Source of the DNA: Nanobdellota archaeon
GTDB taxonomy: Archaea > Nanobdellota > Nanobdellia > UBA10117 > ARS21
Assembly (NCBI GenBank): GCA_014240455.1
Contig: JAAZWY010000002.1
Span: 38,209-74,802 of the forward strand
Length of the DNA stretch: 36,594 nucleotides
Direction of reading: 5' to 3'
The translations under genes were made by a program, and so were the position numbers. The notes below the pieces were generated by a model. It ran no database searches, was not told the DNA's origin, and worked only from the letters and a program-made list of their open reading frames with translations. This document shows, in pieces, positions 35,721 through 36,594 of this stretch (position 1 is the first letter of the stretch; each line of letters starts with the position of its first letter).

Positions 35721-36110
35721 ATGACAAAAAAGATTAAACGACACTTACATGAAGGTGAAGAGATTCATTATATTGAGCAACCCTCTTGGTTCAAATATCA
35801 CAAACAATTGAAATGGTCTTTCTTATTGCTCCCATTGGTTGATGCTGCGCTAAAAAAATATAGTACACACTTGGTTATCACTAACAGTAGAGTTCTTTTG
35901 AGACATGGACTTATTGGTGATCATTCAAAAGGAGTTAGTTACAATAACATGACTACTGTAAAAGTTAATCAGAGTGCATTTGGTGCAATGTTTAACTATG
36001 GTCATTTACACGTTCATACTCAGACTGGTGGGCACGCGGACCTAAATTTCCACTTTATTAAAAATCCAATTACAGTTAAGAAACATATTGAGAAGCGAAT
36101 GAGAGGTTAG
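35721..36110 (+). CDS. Bacterial-type PH-domain (bPH_2-like) protein
   Basis: YSTHLVITNSRVLLRHGLIGDHSKGVSYNNMTTVKVNQSAFGAMFNYGHLHVHTQ. Confidence 0.75.
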   Translation: MTKKIKRHLHEGEEIHYIEQPSWFKYHKQLKWSFLLLPLVDAALKKYSTHLVITNSRVLLRHGLIGDHSKGVSYNNMTTVKVNQSAFGAMFNYGHLHVHTQTGGHADLNFHFIKNPITVKKHIEKRMRG

Positions 36111-36493
36111 AAATCTTTTGGAAGCATTATTGGTATTCCGTCTTCAATCTTGAAAACTCGTTTACACTTTCTACAAGTTAGTTTATCTTTATTGTAATCT
36201 AATTCTGATGGAACGTTATCTAACTTAATTATCTTTACATTATTTGATAAGACATAAATATCTTGAGATTCTCTCGCTCCGGGGATTCCTTCTTGAGTTA
36301 ATTCCACCGCAGGTATATCTTGGGTATCATACATCTCACCGGTTTCTGTTACAAAAGAATATTCTGTAACTTCTGTAAACTTTCCAGTAGGATCTGCACC
36401 TATAACTAAGAAGACTAAAACTAATGCACCTACGATTATCCAAGGTAAATATTGATTAAAATCTGTTTTTTTCTTAGAACGTCTTCTAGGCAT
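36107..36493 (-). CDS. Membrane-anchored protein with partial Trm112-like C-terminus
   Basis: TM segment YLPWIIVGALVLVFLVIG; C-terminal LTCRKCKRVFKIEDGIPIMLPKDF. Confidence 0.6.
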   Translation of the reverse strand: MPRRRSKKKTDFNQYLPWIIVGALVLVFLVIGADPTGKFTEVTEYSFVTETGEMYDTQDIPAVELTQEGIPGARESQDIYVLSNNVKIIKLDNVPSELDYNKDKLTCRKCKRVFKIEDGIPIMLPKDF

Positions 36494-36540
36494 AAAACTT
36501 AGAAGACTTAATAGTATATAAGTTTAGGTAATTGGTTGAA

Positions 36541-36594
36541 CGCCAAGAGTGGGATTTGAACCCACGACCCCCGAAGGGACAGGATTTCCAATCC
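36541..36594 (-). tRNA. tRNA-Ser (GGA anticodon), truncated by the window end
   Basis: 54 nt identical to positions 35554-35607 of the complete tRNA-Ser; extends through the anticodon. Confidence 0.85.

Overview
The window is archaeal. It carries aEF1A, aEF2, GatD/GatE, the RNAP subunit D / S13-S4-S11 / L18e-L13-S9-RpoN operon, a TFE homologue, an archaeal-type ATP-dependent DNA ligase and Elp3. Low GC and many short orphan genes suggest a DPANN (Woese-/Pacearchaeota-like) genome, but the taxonomy is inference. The left third (about 0-12.5 kb) is a patchwork of short lineage-specific ORFs separated by tRNA genes. The right two thirds is mainly conserved translation/transcription machinery. 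I can support ten complete tRNA genes and one tRNA truncated by the window edge. The ORF track omits several small genes, including a 57-aa histone-fold protein, a 34-aa Cys-rich protein overlapping superoxide dismutase, a 55-aa Zn-finger protein, and 57-aa and 44-aa ORFs. Main observations: (1) a TFE whose zinc-ribbon region has lost all four Cys; (2) a probable catalytically dead, shrunken MCM-like protein; (3) a minimal histone-fold protein without helix alpha3; (4) a Cys/His-rich microprotein overlapping sodA; (5) two adjacent small genes with the same promoter module and the same stop-codon/3' module; (6) UUCG-capped hairpins followed by U-tracts after ftsZ and tuf; (7) an inverted repeat bracketing the TATA box of an HTH regulator; (8) a GC-rich intergenic island upstream of tRNA-Gln. 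All family calls come from reading motifs by eye; no database search was run.
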